Positions 23,709 to 33,769 are shown, counted from the stretch's first letter. The stretch: DNA of 64,000 nucleotides from Desulfosporosinus hippei DSM 8344 (GCF_900100785.1 NZ_FNCP01000005.1:1-64000); one strand, 5' to 3'. A program made the numbers and translations. The notes: generated by a model not told the origin, from the letters alone.

Positions 23709-26700
23709 GGCTCTGCTCCTTTATCAGGTTCAGTAATTCTTGAACCATAACCTTAGCCTCTTTATAGCGGTAGCGATTGACCAGTTTTTTTATCTCGTTT
23801 ATTTGTGTACTAAAGGGCAATTCTTGAGAATTAGAACCAAGCTCACTCATGATATCTTTTATTTCTTTAGCACGAGCTTTTTCCAAAGCCTCGGCTAGTT
23901 TAGATAAGGCATCATCAAGATCAAAATGGGAACTTAGCAGATTTTTCTTGGGATCCTTGACCGAAATGATCCCGTTAATAGTCTCAATTAGTTCTAAGTT
24001 TAATCTGGAAAGTTCATCAAGCTTTTGCGCCAAATCCTGTTCCTTGTAGGACTCATAGTCTTCTTCTAGCTGAATGATAAAAGTGCTGAGCTTAATTGCC
24101 CCTATATTTCCGCTAACACTTTTAAGACTGTGAATCAATCGCTTAGCATCTTCATGTTGATGATTCATCCTCATTGCCGTAAGATCTTCGGCTAGGTAGC
24201 TGTAGCTATCCGAGTATTTCTTTAATAAGCCAGAATAGAATTCTTGTTTATTACCCAATCGACTAAGGGTTCTTTCATAATCTAATATTTCCATCCTTTG
24301 AGGAGCATGCGTTCCAAGGCTTTTCGTATTCTTACCTACCAGCCATTTTTCAAGGGTCTCAAACAATAGTATTGGATCGATAGGCTTGGAAATGTAATCA
24401 TTCATTCCTGCTTCAATGCTTTTTTCCCGATCCCCTCTAAGGGCATTGGCCGTCATAGCTATAATAGGCAATTCCTCGCTTGAATAGCTTTCCCTTAGAA
24501 TCTCTGTGGCTCTATATCCATCCATAATAGGCATTTGCACATCCATTAAAACAGCATCATATCTATTCCCATGAACATATTTAAGAGCTTCCTGACCATT
24601 ATCGGCAATGCTGACATGGATACCGGCTTGCTCTAGAATATCCTTCGCAACTAGTTGATTAATTTCGTTATCTTCAACAAGCAATAGGCGTTTGCCTGTC
24701 AGCTCCCCTCGATACTTTGATTGAACTTCTTCATTGTGTATCCTATTGGCCTGACTCCACTCTCTCCCTTTTAGAGCATTCATGACTGCATCAAACATAA
24801 GGGATTGGTTAATAGGCTTTACCAAGAAATATTTGATCCCCAATTGATTTGCTTGAGTATAATAACTTTCTCTTCCGGCGGCACTTACAAAAATTGTTTT
24901 TGGCAAAGTAATTTCGGTATTTGCTACTAACCTCTTATACATCTCTATTCCTGACAAATCAGGCAGATTATAATCTAATACGAGCAAATCAAAATCTATC
25001 TGATGCATCAGTTCAATGGCTTCAAACGGATTATTTAGGGCTGTTACCTCTAAGGAGAAAGAGCAAAGCATTCTTTCAAGAATTACTAGGGACGTTTTAT
25101 TATGATCGACAACTAGTACTTTTTTCCCTCGTAAATCAGGATAGTCTGCAAAGTTAGGTTTTATTAGAGCCGAGTCCTTCTTAAATTGGAGAAGAACTTC
25201 AAAGCTGGCACCTTCTCCATAGACACTTTCGACCCAAATCTCCCCATCCATTAGTTCGACTAATTGTTTTGAAATGGTTAAACCAAGCCCAGTCCCGCCA
25301 TATTTTCTGGTTGTTGAGCCATCTGCCTGGGTAAATGCCGTGAATAGTCTGCCTATATGCTCCTCTTTAATTCCAATCCCTGTATCCGTTACCCTAAAAT
25401 GCAACTTAACTTTGTCTTCGGTTTCTTCGAAAACTCTTACGGAAACATTGACCTCTCCCTGATCTGTAAATTTTATAGCGTTAGTGATTAAATTCGATAA
25501 AATTTGTTCTAAGCGAAATGGGTCACCAATCAACTCATCCGGTACTGCTTCTCCTCTGTCAAGATTTATGTCAATTCCTTTATTAGTTGCAGAAATTGTA
25601 TATAAATTTGATATATTCTCCAGAACTTTATCTAAATTAAACTGAATCATTTCTATTTCTAGTTTCCCGGCCTCAATTTTTGAGAAATCTAAAATATCAT
25701 TGATGATTCGTAGCAATGCTTTTGATGCTTCTTCAGTCTTTAAAACATAACTCTTCTGAGTGTCCTTTAAATCCGATTGTCTTAATAAATGGGTCAGCCC
25801 CATAATAGCATTCATGGGTGTTCTAATTTCATGACTCATATTGGCAAGGAACTGACTTTTTGCCTGACTAGCTTCTTCCGCTTCTTCCATAGCAGCCTTT
25901 AGTTCAACTTCTATCCTTTTTCGTTCCGTGATATTTTGAAGCACTCCTATGAACCTTTGTACGTTTCCCAGCTCATCTCTTTCAATTACTTGTCCTATAA
26001 AGGAAAACCAACTATTCGGGTCTGCCTTTAATCGCACCTCAGTATAAAAGTCTTCGCCTATCATTGGTAAGTTCTCTTCCCGAAACGGGGTAAAATTGGA
26101 AAGATCTTTATCGTAAACATAATCCTCTAATTGTCCTTGAAACTGAACCCAATCGCTCTCCTTGATGAGGCCTTGCTGATACCCAGGTGCATTAATTAAG
26201 TTCAGGAAAATCCCATTAACCACCAAAACATTATTGTTGCAATTAGAATCATAGAGCCCTATATGCGAGGCTTCCATGGCAATTCTAAATCTATCTTCCG
26301 AAATAGCTAAATTATTCGTGACCTCTGTTAAAGCTAGAGTGCGGTCTTTTACCCGACACTCCAGTTCCACATTCAAACGTATTAACTCAGCTTCAGCACG
26401 CTGTCGTTCTTTAATTTCGTTGTTAAGGGCCTGGACATTGTTTCGAATATTGCTAGCCATTTCGTCAATGGTATTGGCAAGTATCCCGATTTCATCTTTG
26501 CTGGCTTTTAGGTCTAAGGGGATTTCAATAAGATTCGTACCATCAGAGTGCTGGATAATTTCGACCATACGAGTCAAGGGTTTTGTCATTACAGTTGTCA
26601 TTTTATTAGCCGCAATGAAAATAAAGAGACATGCCACCACTGCACCGACAATAATTAAGAATAATAAAAATCTCATTGCCTCTAATGATTCACTGTGTTC

Positions 26701-27480
26701 TATTCCAATTGCTAAATATAAACCCTCAGAATTAGGTATTTTAGCGTAAATAAGATAATTGACTCTATCTTCTTGGGTAATTTTTAATTCTCCTGAAGAG
26801 TGTAAAGTTACTAGATCTTTAAAGTTTTCAATAGATGGCGAAGGTTTTTCTAAATTAGGATTTATAATAGCTTTGCCGTTTGAGTCAAGTATCCACATTT
26901 CAGTGAATTTGCTCATTTTCTCTTCAACAAATGATCCCATTAATTTTTCGATGGGAATATTAATAATGATTGATCCCTTTAGATTACCAACGTCATCTAT
27001 TACCTTTGTACCTATGTAAGTAACATATTCTGCGTCATTTTCATCAAAAACGGGTTTAGAGATCAAGGTCAATTTATCTCCCGCTAACAATTGCTTTGCA
27101 AAATCAGCATCCTTAAGATTACCAGGGTTATGGGCATACTCTTCACCAGTTACCCACCTGTATTTCATAGCTGACCATAAATCATTTCGATTCATTTGCT
27201 TATCAATTTCTTTTTTAACACTTGGGTATTGACCTTTTTTGAAGGTTTCTGTACTAGCAAGCTGCTCTAACATATTTGCCTGGTTATTAAACCGTTCGCC
27301 AAGATATCGGGCTTCCCCATCAACAACCTGTAACCCGATATGACTTATCAAGGGTTTAATGATGTTGTCTACTTGATAATATAAAAAAGTACATATTAAA
27401 ACTAGAACAATAAACATTAGCATTGTATAGGTAGCTCTTAATTTGTGTTTAAACGATTTATTGACAAAATTCCTTTTCAA
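23701..27480 (-). CDS. Hybrid sensor histidine kinase: Cache, HAMP, PAS, kinase, two receivers, Hpt
   Basis: A 1,259-residue phosphorelay hub. Membrane helix 12-35, extracellular Cache-type sensor to about 270, helix 272-295, HAMP about 296-350, coiled coil, PAS-like domain about 390-530, HisKA with H550 (SHEIRTPM), ATPase about 650-775 (DTGIGI, GTGLGL), receiver 1 with D836, receiver 2 with D980, and a C-terminal Hpt with H1117 (HSLKSVSGNIGA). Signals pass H550 to a receiver to H1117 and out, most simply to the adjacent HD-GYP regulator. The start is a TTG with a modest ribosome site. The stimulus is unknown. Confidence 0.93.
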   Translation of the reverse strand: MKRNFVNKSFKHKLRATYTMLMFIVLVLICTFLYYQVDNIIKPLISHIGLQVVDGEARYLGERFNNQANMLEQLASTETFKKGQYPSVKKEIDKQMNRNDLWSAMKYRWVTGEEYAHNPGNLKDADFAKQLLAGDKLTLISKPVFDENDAEYVTYIGTKVIDDVGNLKGSIIINIPIEKLMGSFVEEKMSKFTEMWILDSNGKAIINPNLEKPSPSIENFKDLVTLHSSGELKITQEDRVNYLIYAKIPNSEGLYLAIGIEHSESLEAMRFLLFLIIVGAVVACLFIFIAANKMTTVMTKPLTRMVEIIQHSDGTNLIEIPLDLKASKDEIGILANTIDEMASNIRNNVQALNNEIKERQRAEAELIRLNVELECRVKDRTLALTEVTNNLAISEDRFRIAMEASHIGLYDSNCNNNVLVVNGIFLNLINAPGYQQGLIKESDWVQFQGQLEDYVYDKDLSNFTPFREENLPMIGEDFYTEVRLKADPNSWFSFIGQVIERDELGNVQRFIGVLQNITERKRIEVELKAAMEEAEEASQAKSQFLANMSHEIRTPMNAIMGLTHLLRQSDLKDTQKSYVLKTEEASKALLRIINDILDFSKIEAGKLEIEMIQFNLDKVLENISNLYTISATNKGIDINLDRGEAVPDELIGDPFRLEQILSNLITNAIKFTDQGEVNVSVRVFEETEDKVKLHFRVTDTGIGIKEEHIGRLFTAFTQADGSTTRKYGGTGLGLTISKQLVELMDGEIWVESVYGEGASFEVLLQFKKDSALIKPNFADYPDLRGKKVLVVDHNKTSLVILERMLCSFSLEVTALNNPFEAIELMHQIDFDLLVLDYNLPDLSGIEMYKRLVANTEITLPKTIFVSAAGRESYYTQANQLGIKYFLVKPINQSLMFDAVMNALKGREWSQANRIHNEEVQSKYRGELTGKRLLLVEDNEINQLVAKDILEQAGIHVSIADNGQEALKYVHGNRYDAVLMDVQMPIMDGYRATEILRESYSSEELPIIAMTANALRGDREKSIEAGMNDYISKPIDPILLFETLEKWLVGKNTKSLGTHAPQRMEILDYERTLSRLGNKQEFYSGLLKKYSDSYSYLAEDLTAMRMNHQHEDAKRLIHSLKSVSGNIGAIKLSTFIIQLEEDYESYKEQDLAQKLDELSRLNLELIETINGIISVKDPKKNLLSSHFDLDDALSKLAEALEKARAKEIKDIMSELGSNSQELPFSTQINEIKKLVNRYRYKEAKVMVQELLNLIKEQSHE

Positions 27481-27597
27481 AAACTGACATCTCTTTTCTT
27501 CCCTTAAGTTTCCTTATCTTTTCGACAATTAAGCATCTATTCCTGCTAATTTTCAGAACCTAATCTCATCTAGGATAACTGTACTAATGTCAAGACC

Positions 27598-27627
27598 GTC
27601 TTAGTCTTAGTCTTAGTCTTAGTCTTA
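27598..27627. repeat. Five tandem GTCTTA hexamers
   Basis: Exactly five copies of GTCTTA lie about 120 bases upstream of the hybrid kinase and 150 bases before the ferritin-like gene on the other strand. The 297-base spacer (27481-27777) otherwise holds only presumed promoters. Hexamer number could vary between strains. Confidence 0.85.
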
Positions 27628-27777
27628 ATTTAGTGTTTAAAAACTTAGTTTATTATTATCAATATTAATTGACAAGCATATTCGTTCTTGATAAAATTTG
27701 TATTATAATTACTAATATAAATTTGCTTGCACTAATATCAAACTGAGCTTTTTCTATATGATTTAAAAGGGAGAGTT

Positions 27778-28185
27778 ATGAAAATGCAAACCCCACCGTC
27801 CACTGAAATTCCGACAAACAAGAAAGTGCAGCTCATAAAAGCTCAGCAAGGGGAGCTGGATGCCGTAATGGTATATCGCAGATTGGCTGAAGCCGTAGAC
27901 GACAAAAACAGTAAAAAAACCTTTCTGAGAATTGCCGCAGATGAAGGAAAACATGCAAGTATCCTAAAGAAATATACCAATGAAACTTTGCAGGCCAGTA
28001 ATTTTAAGGCCATAGTAGTTACTAACCTGTACAAAATTCTAGGGTCTCGATTTACGCTTAAATTGCTAGAAAAAGGAGAACTCAAGGCCGTAGAGGGGTA
28101 TTCCCAACTTGTCGCTGACTTCCCAAGTATTGGAGATATTATTCGTGACGAAGCATTACATGCAAATTTATTAAAAAAAATGTAG
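27778..28185 (+). CDS. Ferritin-like diiron protein (rubrerythrin family)
   Basis: A 135-residue four-helix bundle with two matching half-sites: E26 plus E56-x2-H59 (ADEGKH) and E101 plus E125-x2-H128 (RDEALH). This is the classic diiron ligand set of rubrerythrin-type peroxidases and of the cytosolic domain of CCC1/VIT-type transporters. It lacks a rubredoxin domain, so it would need an external electron donor if it reduces peroxide. AGGGAG precedes the ATG; a bidirectional hairpin follows. Confidence 0.82.
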   Translation: MKMQTPPSTEIPTNKKVQLIKAQQGELDAVMVYRRLAEAVDDKNSKKTFLRIAADEGKHASILKKYTNETLQASNFKAIVVTNLYKILGSRFTLKLLEKGELKAVEGYSQLVADFPSIGDIIRDEALHANLLKKM

Positions 28186-28294
28186 ATGAAACATTAGGCG
28201 GCACCAGTGTTTTTTCATAAAATGTATCTAGCTTACTTAGGTCTAGATTTAAACATAATACTTCTAGCTCCGAAAAACTCTTTTATTTAACAAA

Positions 28295-28333
28295 CAAGAT
28301 GGTTAAGCATATGCGCTTAACCATCTTGTTTTT
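28295..28333. terminator. Terminator between the ferritin-like gene and lysA-like gene
   Basis: CAAGATGGTTAAGC pairs with GCTTAACCATCTTG and is followed by five Ts on the plus strand. It separates convergent genes. Confidence 0.85.
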
Positions 28334-28382
28334 AGCTTCTGATTAACTTAGTCTCCATCGTGTTAAGGGAGAGACCACCTTC

Positions 28383-29642
28383 TTAATCTTCAAGTCCTGC
28401 AAAATCCAATGTTGCAAAAAGATCCTCAAGGGTCTCCGCCCGTCGAATCAGTTCAACACTGCCATCTTCCTTGAGAAGCAACTCAGCCGAGCGAAGTTTA
28501 CCATTATAGTTAAATCCCATGGCATGACCATGTGCACCTGCATCATGAATAACCACGATATCATCAACATCCATTCTGGGCAAGGCTCTATCTATGGCAA
28601 ATTTGTCGTTGTTCTCACAAAGTCCCCCTGTTACATCGTAAATATAGTCACAGGGCCAATCCTCTTTTCCCATAACGGTTATATGATGATAAGCGCCATA
28701 GAGAGCAGGTCGCATTAAGTTTGCCATACAGGCATCTACGCCTACGTAGTTTTTGTAGATTTCCTTCTTATGCAATACCTTTGTTACTAAATAACCATAA
28801 GGGCCCAAGATCATCCGTCCGCTTTCCATAGCGATCTTTAAAGGATCTAATCCTTTTTCAACAATAAATTTGTCATAAGCCTTTTTAATCCCTTGACTTA
28901 CAACATCCAGGTTTACGGGTTCTTGCTCTGGACGATAAGGGATTCCAATACCCCCGCCTAAATTTACAAATTCTATTCTAATCCCTAACTTCTCGTATAT
29001 TTCTCCAATAAGCTTAAACATCATTGTGGCAGTCTCAATAAAATACTTAGCATCCAGTTCGTTAGATATAATCATCGTGTGGATCCCAAAGCGTTCTACT
29101 CCTTTTTCTTGGGCAACACGATATGCTTCAAAAATTTGATCCTTGGTTAAGCCATATTTAGCATCAGCAGGCTTCCCTATAATCGCATTTCCACCGTCCC
29201 GAAGTCGACCGGGATTATAGCGAAATGATAAGATCTTTGGCAGGCCCACATTTTTGTCTAAGTAATCAATATGAGAGAAATCATCGAGATTTATGATTGC
29301 ACCTAGTTCTAGGGCCTTATTATACTCGTTCAAAGGAGTATTATTGGATGTAAACATAATATTTTCATCAAAAATTCTAGCCTTTTCTGCTAAAATAAGC
29401 TCTGCCAAGGAACTGCAATCCGCTCCAAACCCTTCCTCCCTTAAAACTTTAAGGATATAAGGGTTAGGTGTTGCTTTAACTGCAAAGTACTCTTTGAACT
29501 CTGGAGCCCAGCTGAAGGCATCTATCAATTTACGGGCATTTTTTCGAATGGCCCCTTCATCATAGATATGAAACGGGGAACCGTATTCTTCAATGATTGT
29601 TTCTAACCGTTGAGTGTTAAAAGGTAAGCTTTTTTCTGCCAC
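28383..29642 (-). CDS. lysA: Diaminopimelate decarboxylase-like PLP enzyme
   Basis: A 419-residue fold-type III PLP decarboxylase. The PLP lysine is in YFAVKATPNP (about residue 52), GFGADCSSLAEL follows, GGGIGIPYRPEQEP binds phosphate, ESGRMILGPYG and GGLCENNDKFA supply substrate-binding residues, and DAGAHGHAMGFNYNG is the C-terminal cofactor contact. This matches LysA (meso-diaminopimelate to lysine). Related enzymes that decarboxylate arginine or carboxynorspermidine share the fold, so substrate is likely but not proven. GTG start behind AGGAGGAG. It stands alone, with an extended -10 promoter (TGCTATAAT) near 29734. Confidence 0.85.
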   Translation of the reverse strand: MAEKSLPFNTQRLETIIEEYGSPFHIYDEGAIRKNARKLIDAFSWAPEFKEYFAVKATPNPYILKVLREEGFGADCSSLAELILAEKARIFDENIMFTSNNTPLNEYNKALELGAIINLDDFSHIDYLDKNVGLPKILSFRYNPGRLRDGGNAIIGKPADAKYGLTKDQIFEAYRVAQEKGVERFGIHTMIISNELDAKYFIETATMMFKLIGEIYEKLGIRIEFVNLGGGIGIPYRPEQEPVNLDVVSQGIKKAYDKFIVEKGLDPLKIAMESGRMILGPYGYLVTKVLHKKEIYKNYVGVDACMANLMRPALYGAYHHITVMGKEDWPCDYIYDVTGGLCENNDKFAIDRALPRMDVDDIVVIHDAGAHGHAMGFNYNGKLRSAELLLKEDGSVELIRRAETLEDLFATLDFAGLED

Positions 29643-30006
29643 TAATGTTCTCCTCCTACTTCAATATATGCCCAAAATAAAAACAGTTGTTCAAGAGCGC
29701 AGGCGAATCCATGGATATTCTTTAGATACTTTTATTATAGCATTTAGTAGATCCGTGAGAAAATTGAACTCAGCAAAGAATTCCTAAATAACTTCTTAAA
29801 CATTAATTATAAGGGGCGAATCGTCAAATTGTAAAGCCCAAAGAACAGCTACTTTATGTAGTAATAGGAAATCATCTACATTTGGGTGGAGAAGTCTAGT
29901 GGATAGTTCACCTTTTTATCTTTGAAGAGAATCAATAACCAAAAATACCCTCCGAGAACATTAGCACCTTAAATAAGCAAAAACCATTAAGAATAAAGAT
30001 ACTTCC
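29643..30006. other. Intergenic region between lysA-like gene and queC
   Basis: The 364 bases hold the probable lysA promoter (extended -10 TGCTATAAT on the minus strand at 29734-29742) but no credible ORF. I looked for a lysine riboswitch and saw none. No clear terminator hairpin with T-run follows queC. Confidence 0.5.
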
Positions 30007-30666
30007 TCAACTTGACTGCTCTTTTTTATCCAAATATTTCTTCAGTCCGGCATTTCGCAACTTACAAGCAGGACAATCGCCACACCCTTCTCCCATAATA
30101 CCGTTATAACAAGTTAATGTATTCTTCTGTACGTATTCTAGGTGTCCTAATTGATCAGCCAATTCCCAAGTCTCAGCCTTATCAATCCACATCAACGGCG
30201 TATCTATGACAAAGGAATAATCCATTGCTAAGTTTAATGTAACATTCAAGGATTTAATAAAGATATCACGACAATCAGGGTAACCACTAAAGTCTGTCTC
30301 ACAAACGCCTGTAACAATATGTTTAATACCTTTTTGCTTTGCCACAACCGCTGCGAATGAAAGGAACAATAAGTTGCGTCCGTCCACAAATGTGGTAGGT
30401 GGTTGCCCGTCTTCGCCGGTCTTAATTTCCAGCTCAGTTCTGGTTAGTGCATTCGGAGCCAACTGGTTAAGTAAACTCATATCAATTACCATATGCGCTA
30501 TGTTAAACTCTTCAGCTATTTTCCTCGCACAATCAATCTCACTCTTATGTCTTTGATTATAGTTGAAGGTGACTGCTTCCACTCTTTCAAAGGTTTTCAT
30601 TGCCCAAAAAAGGCAAGTAGTACTATCTTGTCCGCCACTGAATACGACCAGTGCTGACTGATTCAT
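30007..30666 (-). CDS. queC: 7-cyano-7-deazaguanine synthase
   Basis: This 219-residue enzyme makes preQ0, the queuosine precursor, from carboxydeazaguanine, ATP and ammonia. The PP-loop ATP motif is [10 protein letters not shown] near the N-terminus, and the C-terminal zinc site is visible as [19 protein letters not shown] (four cysteines). I start at ATG 30666 behind GGAGGGG. The other queuosine genes (queD, queE, queF) are not next to it, and I could not recognise a preQ1 riboswitch upstream. Confidence 0.95.
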   Translation of the reverse strand: MNQSALVVFSGGQDSTTCLFWAMKTFERVEAVTFNYNQRHKSEIDCARKIAEEFNIAHMVIDMSLLNQLAPNALTRTELEIKTGEDGQPPTTFVDGRNLLFLSFAAVVAKQKGIKHIVTGVCETDFSGYPDCRDIFIKSLNVTLNLAMDYSFVIDTPLMWIDKAETWELADQLGHLEYVQKNTLTCYNGIMGEGCGDCPACKLRNAGLKKYLDKKEQSS

Positions 30667-31060
30667 TAGATTCCCCTCCATGCTAACCTAAATTATTCTT
30701 CTTAATTCTACCGGCATCAGTAGAGATTCTATCCTTATTGTCAAAATATATTACTGTTCTATTACGTTCTCATCCCAAATTTAATGAACCTCTAAAGCAC
30801 CAGAGGAATCACTTTGAAGGATCACTGAAGTTAGTCACAGATGGGATTTATCTCTACCTCTTCCGATTAAATTCGTATAATTATAGCATAAATCAGCGTC
30901 CCAAGGAGTGCTCTTTTCTATTGAAACGAAAAGGATTATGGGATAGAATTTTTTTAATGCAATTTTAATAATAAGCAAATTCTTCTTGAAGTTTTTTGGG
31001 TTATTATAAATCCATAGTCATCTGACTCAATAAACAAAAAACATTAGGAGGAACAAATTA
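30667..31060. other. Divergent intergenic region between queC and DUF4342 gene 2
   Basis: The 394 bases contain a small hairpin (CCTCT...AGAGG near 30787-30804) and, at 30961-31003, the second copy of the element shared with the other DUF4342 gene. An open frame at 30738-30968 has no ribosome site and no family resemblance, so I do not call it. Confidence 0.5.
30961..31003 (+). promoter_or_regulatory. Conserved upstream element shared by the two DUF4342 genes (copy 2)
   Basis: Matches 17703-17745 at 36 of 43 positions with no gaps. It ends 57 bases before the DUF4342 start. CTTGAAG followed 13 bases later by TATAAA is seen here, but that spacing is too short for a sigma-A promoter, so an activator or another sigma factor may be involved. 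Confidence 0.55.
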
Positions 31061-31606
31061 ATGACTACCCTAGAACAAGTGGAAAAACTACGCTCAATGG
31101 GAAATATAAGTTACGATGAGGCTAAATCTGCTCTGGATGCTTCAAACGGAGATTTGCTTGAGGCCATAATCCATTTAGAGAAACTGGGAAAACTAACTCC
31201 ACCTACTGGAGGAGGTTACTATAGCAGCCATAAAACAATAGATATTAGCGCTGTAGCCTGCAAAGACGCTTACTGGGATAAGCATAAAACTAATCAAAGC
31301 GGAAAGACTTTTATGGCTACTGTGAAAGGGATTTGGAAATTTTGTTTGAACTTAATTCAGAGAGGTAATGCTAATTCCTTAGAAGTGCTAAAGGGCGAGG
31401 AAAGCAAAGCAGTTTTACCCGTCACAGTCCTTGCTTTACTGCTGATATTCGCTTTCTGGATTACTATTCCACTTATGATACTTGGGTTTTTCTTTGGTTT
31501 TCGCTATCGCTTCCACGGACCGGACTTTAAGGGAAGAACAGTCAACCAGGTGATGAATAGTGCTGCAGACGCTGCCGAGAATCTTAAAAAGTCAATGAAT
31601 AAATAG
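31061..31606 (+). CDS. DUF4342 protein (paralogue 2), first gene of a two-component operon
   Basis: This 181-residue paralogue of the protein at 17836-18375 has the same UBA/EF-Ts-like start (TLEQVEKLRSMGNISYDEAKSALDASNGDLLEAI) and the same hydrophobic segment with FFFGFRYRFHGPDF after it. The linker has no histidine tract. It is followed 32 bases later by a response regulator and kinase on the same strand, which suggests the DUF4342 proteins are part of that system's sensing or output. Function unknown. Confidence 0.78.
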   Translation: MTTLEQVEKLRSMGNISYDEAKSALDASNGDLLEAIIHLEKLGKLTPPTGGGYYSSHKTIDISAVACKDAYWDKHKTNQSGKTFMATVKGIWKFCLNLIQRGNANSLEVLKGEESKAVLPVTVLALLLIFAFWITIPLMILGFFFGFRYRFHGPDFKGRTVNQVMNSAADAAENLKKSMNK

Positions 31607-31638
31607 TCAAAGAATCTACGAGAAATGGCGGGGCTTTG

Positions 31639-32313
31639 ATGAGTTCGAAAATATTAATTATCGAAGATGAAGAAAAGATTGCCCGATTTGTCGAGCTTGA
31701 GCTTGGTTATGAGGGATATACTACAAAAAAGGCCTTCGATGGCCGAACAGGGCTTGAACTCGCTGAAACCGGCGAGTTCGACCTCATTTTACTTGATGTT
31801 ATGCTGCCTCAGCTAAGCGGCATGGAAGTGCTGCGTAGAATTCGCCGCACTTCCTCAGTTCCTATTATCATGCTAACTGCCAGAGACAGTGTCATGGATA
31901 AAGTATCCGGTCTAGACAGCGGGGCAAGTGATTATATCACCAAACCTTTTGCTATTGAGGAGCTTCTTGCCCGCATCCGTACAGCTCTTAGAAAAAGCAT
32001 ACCTGAGGAATTGGTGTTGTCTGCCTCCGGTCTACAATTAGACACTGGCCGCCGCACAGTTACCATGATGGGCATACCTATTGATTTAACTAAACGTGAA
32101 TTTGACCTCCTGCACTATCTCTTGAAAAATAAAGGGTTAGTCATTTCTCGTGAAACATTGCTTGAAAATGTATGGGGCTTTGATTTTTCCGGAGAAACCA
32201 ATGCTGTTGATGTTTACGTTCGTTTTCTGCGTGGAAAAATTGACGAGGTGTTTGATACGAAGTTAATTCATACTGTAAGAGGAGTGGGATATGTGATTAA
32301 AGATGAAAAATGA
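31639..32313 (+). CDS. OmpR-family response regulator
   Basis: A 224-residue protein with a receiver (phospho-acceptor D53 in LILLDVMLP, ITKPF lysine) and a C-terminal winged helix (LTKREFDLLHYLLKNKGLVISRETLLENVWGFDF...VDVYVRFLRGKID). It overlaps the kinase gene by 11 bases, so the two form a cognate pair resembling ArlRS/CssRS-type envelope-stress systems. I start at ATG 31639 rather than the TTG just before it. Its targets may include the element at 17703 and 30961. Confidence 0.92.
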   Translation: MSSKILIIEDEEKIARFVELELGYEGYTTKKAFDGRTGLELAETGEFDLILLDVMLPQLSGMEVLRRIRRTSSVPIIMLTARDSVMDKVSGLDSGASDYITKPFAIEELLARIRTALRKSIPEELVLSASGLQLDTGRRTVTMMGIPIDLTKREFDLLHYLLKNKGLVISRETLLENVWGFDFSGETNAVDVYVRFLRGKIDEVFDTKLIHTVRGVGYVIKDEK

Positions 32314-33769
32314 ACCGTCGAGCACTTCTACTAACGGTATTGGTAATAAAATACGATTTTCCTTAGTATGGAAGCTTAATATAAGACTTTTTCTACGTTT
32401 AGTTGTTATATTCCTAACAATTAATGTATTTCTATGCTTTGCGTCGGTGGCAGCAGTAATTGTGCGCACCGAGATGACTGTCACCAATGCCGCCCAATTG
32501 CTCAATCAAAGCGGACTGCCCTCAGAAGATGCGGATAGCTGGCTTAAACTCCAGGGCTACAGCGTGTCACTCCTGACAGAAGAACAGGAAGGGTTTAGAA
32601 TTCCTAATTTCATTCAAAAAATTCTCCCCAACAAAGTTATCACCGGCTCAAGAAGTGTGCACATCCCAGAATCAGAAAGCATGGACTCTTGGCGGCACTC
32701 AGAGGGTATCCTTTATAATGTGACAATCGATGCTGACGGACGCACTTATCTTATTTCCATCAGCCTTAAAGAAACCCTAATAATATTTTTAGGGATATTT
32801 GTTTTACTACTGATTCTGGAGATTTTGATGTTGCTGGGCAGCATTTCTTCAGGGGCAGGAACCATACGCAGGGCTCTCAGACCTATAGAAGAATTAGCTG
32901 AAACTGCACAAAACCTCAATACTGACGGTACTTTTACTCCTCAACAGTTAGCAGTTCTGGCAGGCAAACTAGATGATATTAATGTTAGCCGGCTGGATAC
33001 GAGAATCTCAGTAAACGATACCCAGAGTGAATTAAAGACTCTCGCCGGAGCTATTAACGACATGCTGGATAGAATCAACGCATCCTATCGTTCCCAAGTT
33101 CGCTTTGTATCTGATGCCTCTCACGAGCTTAGAACGCCCATTTCTGTTATTCAGGGGTATGCCAATCTGCTAGATCGCTGGGGAAAGAATGATGAAAAGG
33201 CTCTGCAGGAATCTATTGATGCCATTAAAGCAGAAACTGCGAATATGAAGGGATTAGTGGAACAGCTCTTGTTTCTGGCACGAGGGGACAACAACACCAT
33301 GGCTTTGCAAATAGATCATTTTGAGCTGTCCCTTCTTGCTTTAGAAGTACTGCGCGAAACCCAGATGATCGACAGCGGACACGAATATAATTCCAGTGTT
33401 ACATCAGTTTTTATTAAGGCAGATAAAGGTCTCATCAAACAAGCGATGCGAATCTTGATTGACAATGCTATTAAGTATACTCCTCCCGGAAACCGGATTA
33501 CTGTTTCAGTTTCCGGAGCAGGTGGCTTTGCTCGACTAACTGTTCATGATGAAGGCATTGGTATTGCTTCAGATGCCGTTCCGAAAATCTTTGACAGGTT
33601 CTTCCGGGCTGACGAATCCCGGGCCAGAGCTACCGGCGGAACCGGACTGGGCTTATCCATTGCCAAGTGGATAACAGAGCGTCATGGCGGGCACATGGAG
33701 GTTCTGAGCAGACAAGATATCGGTACTAAGATTTCTATAGTATTCCCCATTGCTGAAGAGAATCTATAA
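32303..33769 (+). CDS. Sensor histidine kinase partner of the OmpR-family regulator
   Basis: A 488-residue kinase: membrane helix about 30-53, extracytoplasmic region of roughly 100 residues, second helix about 157-180, a HAMP-like linker, HisKA with H274 (SDASHELRTPI), and an ATPase domain with N box (IDNAIKYTPPG), HDEGIGI, FDRFFRAD and GTGLGLSIAKWI. All catalytic motifs are intact. The short extracellular part fits detection of a membrane or envelope condition and not a nutrient. Confidence 0.92.
   Translation: MKNEPSSTSTNGIGNKIRFSLVWKLNIRLFLRLVVIFLTINVFLCFASVAAVIVRTEMTVTNAAQLLNQSGLPSEDADSWLKLQGYSVSLLTEEQEGFRIPNFIQKILPNKVITGSRSVHIPESESMDSWRHSEGILYNVTIDADGRTYLISISLKETLIIFLGIFVLLLILEILMLLGSISSGAGTIRRALRPIEELAETAQNLNTDGTFTPQQLAVLAGKLDDINVSRLDTRISVNDTQSELKTLAGAINDMLDRINASYRSQVRFVSDASHELRTPISVIQGYANLLDRWGKNDEKALQESIDAIKAETANMKGLVEQLLFLARGDNNTMALQIDHFELSLLALEVLRETQMIDSGHEYNSSVTSVFIKADKGLIKQAMRILIDNAIKYTPPGNRITVSVSGAGGFARLTVHDEGIGIASDAVPKIFDRFFRADESRARATGGTGLGLSIAKWITERHGGHMEVLSRQDIGTKISIVFPIAEENL

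Noticed and set aside
27598-27627. GTCTTA hexamers considered as a CRISPR-like or regulator-binding array
   Set aside because: Units are contiguous six-base repeats without spacers, so this is simple-sequence DNA.
29643-29830. Possible lysine riboswitch upstream of the lysA-like gene
   Set aside because: None of the conserved L-box segments could be found, and the promoter sits only about 95 bases from the start codon.
30770-30810. AGAGGTTC on the minus strand upstream of queC, considered as a preQ1-I riboswitch
   Set aside because: The required downstream CCTCT partner and A-rich tail with CTA are missing; the local CCTCT...AGAGG is a simple hairpin.
30738-30968. 76-codon open frame upstream of DUF4342 gene 2
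   Set aside because: No ribosome site, no family resemblance, and its end runs into the conserved upstream element.
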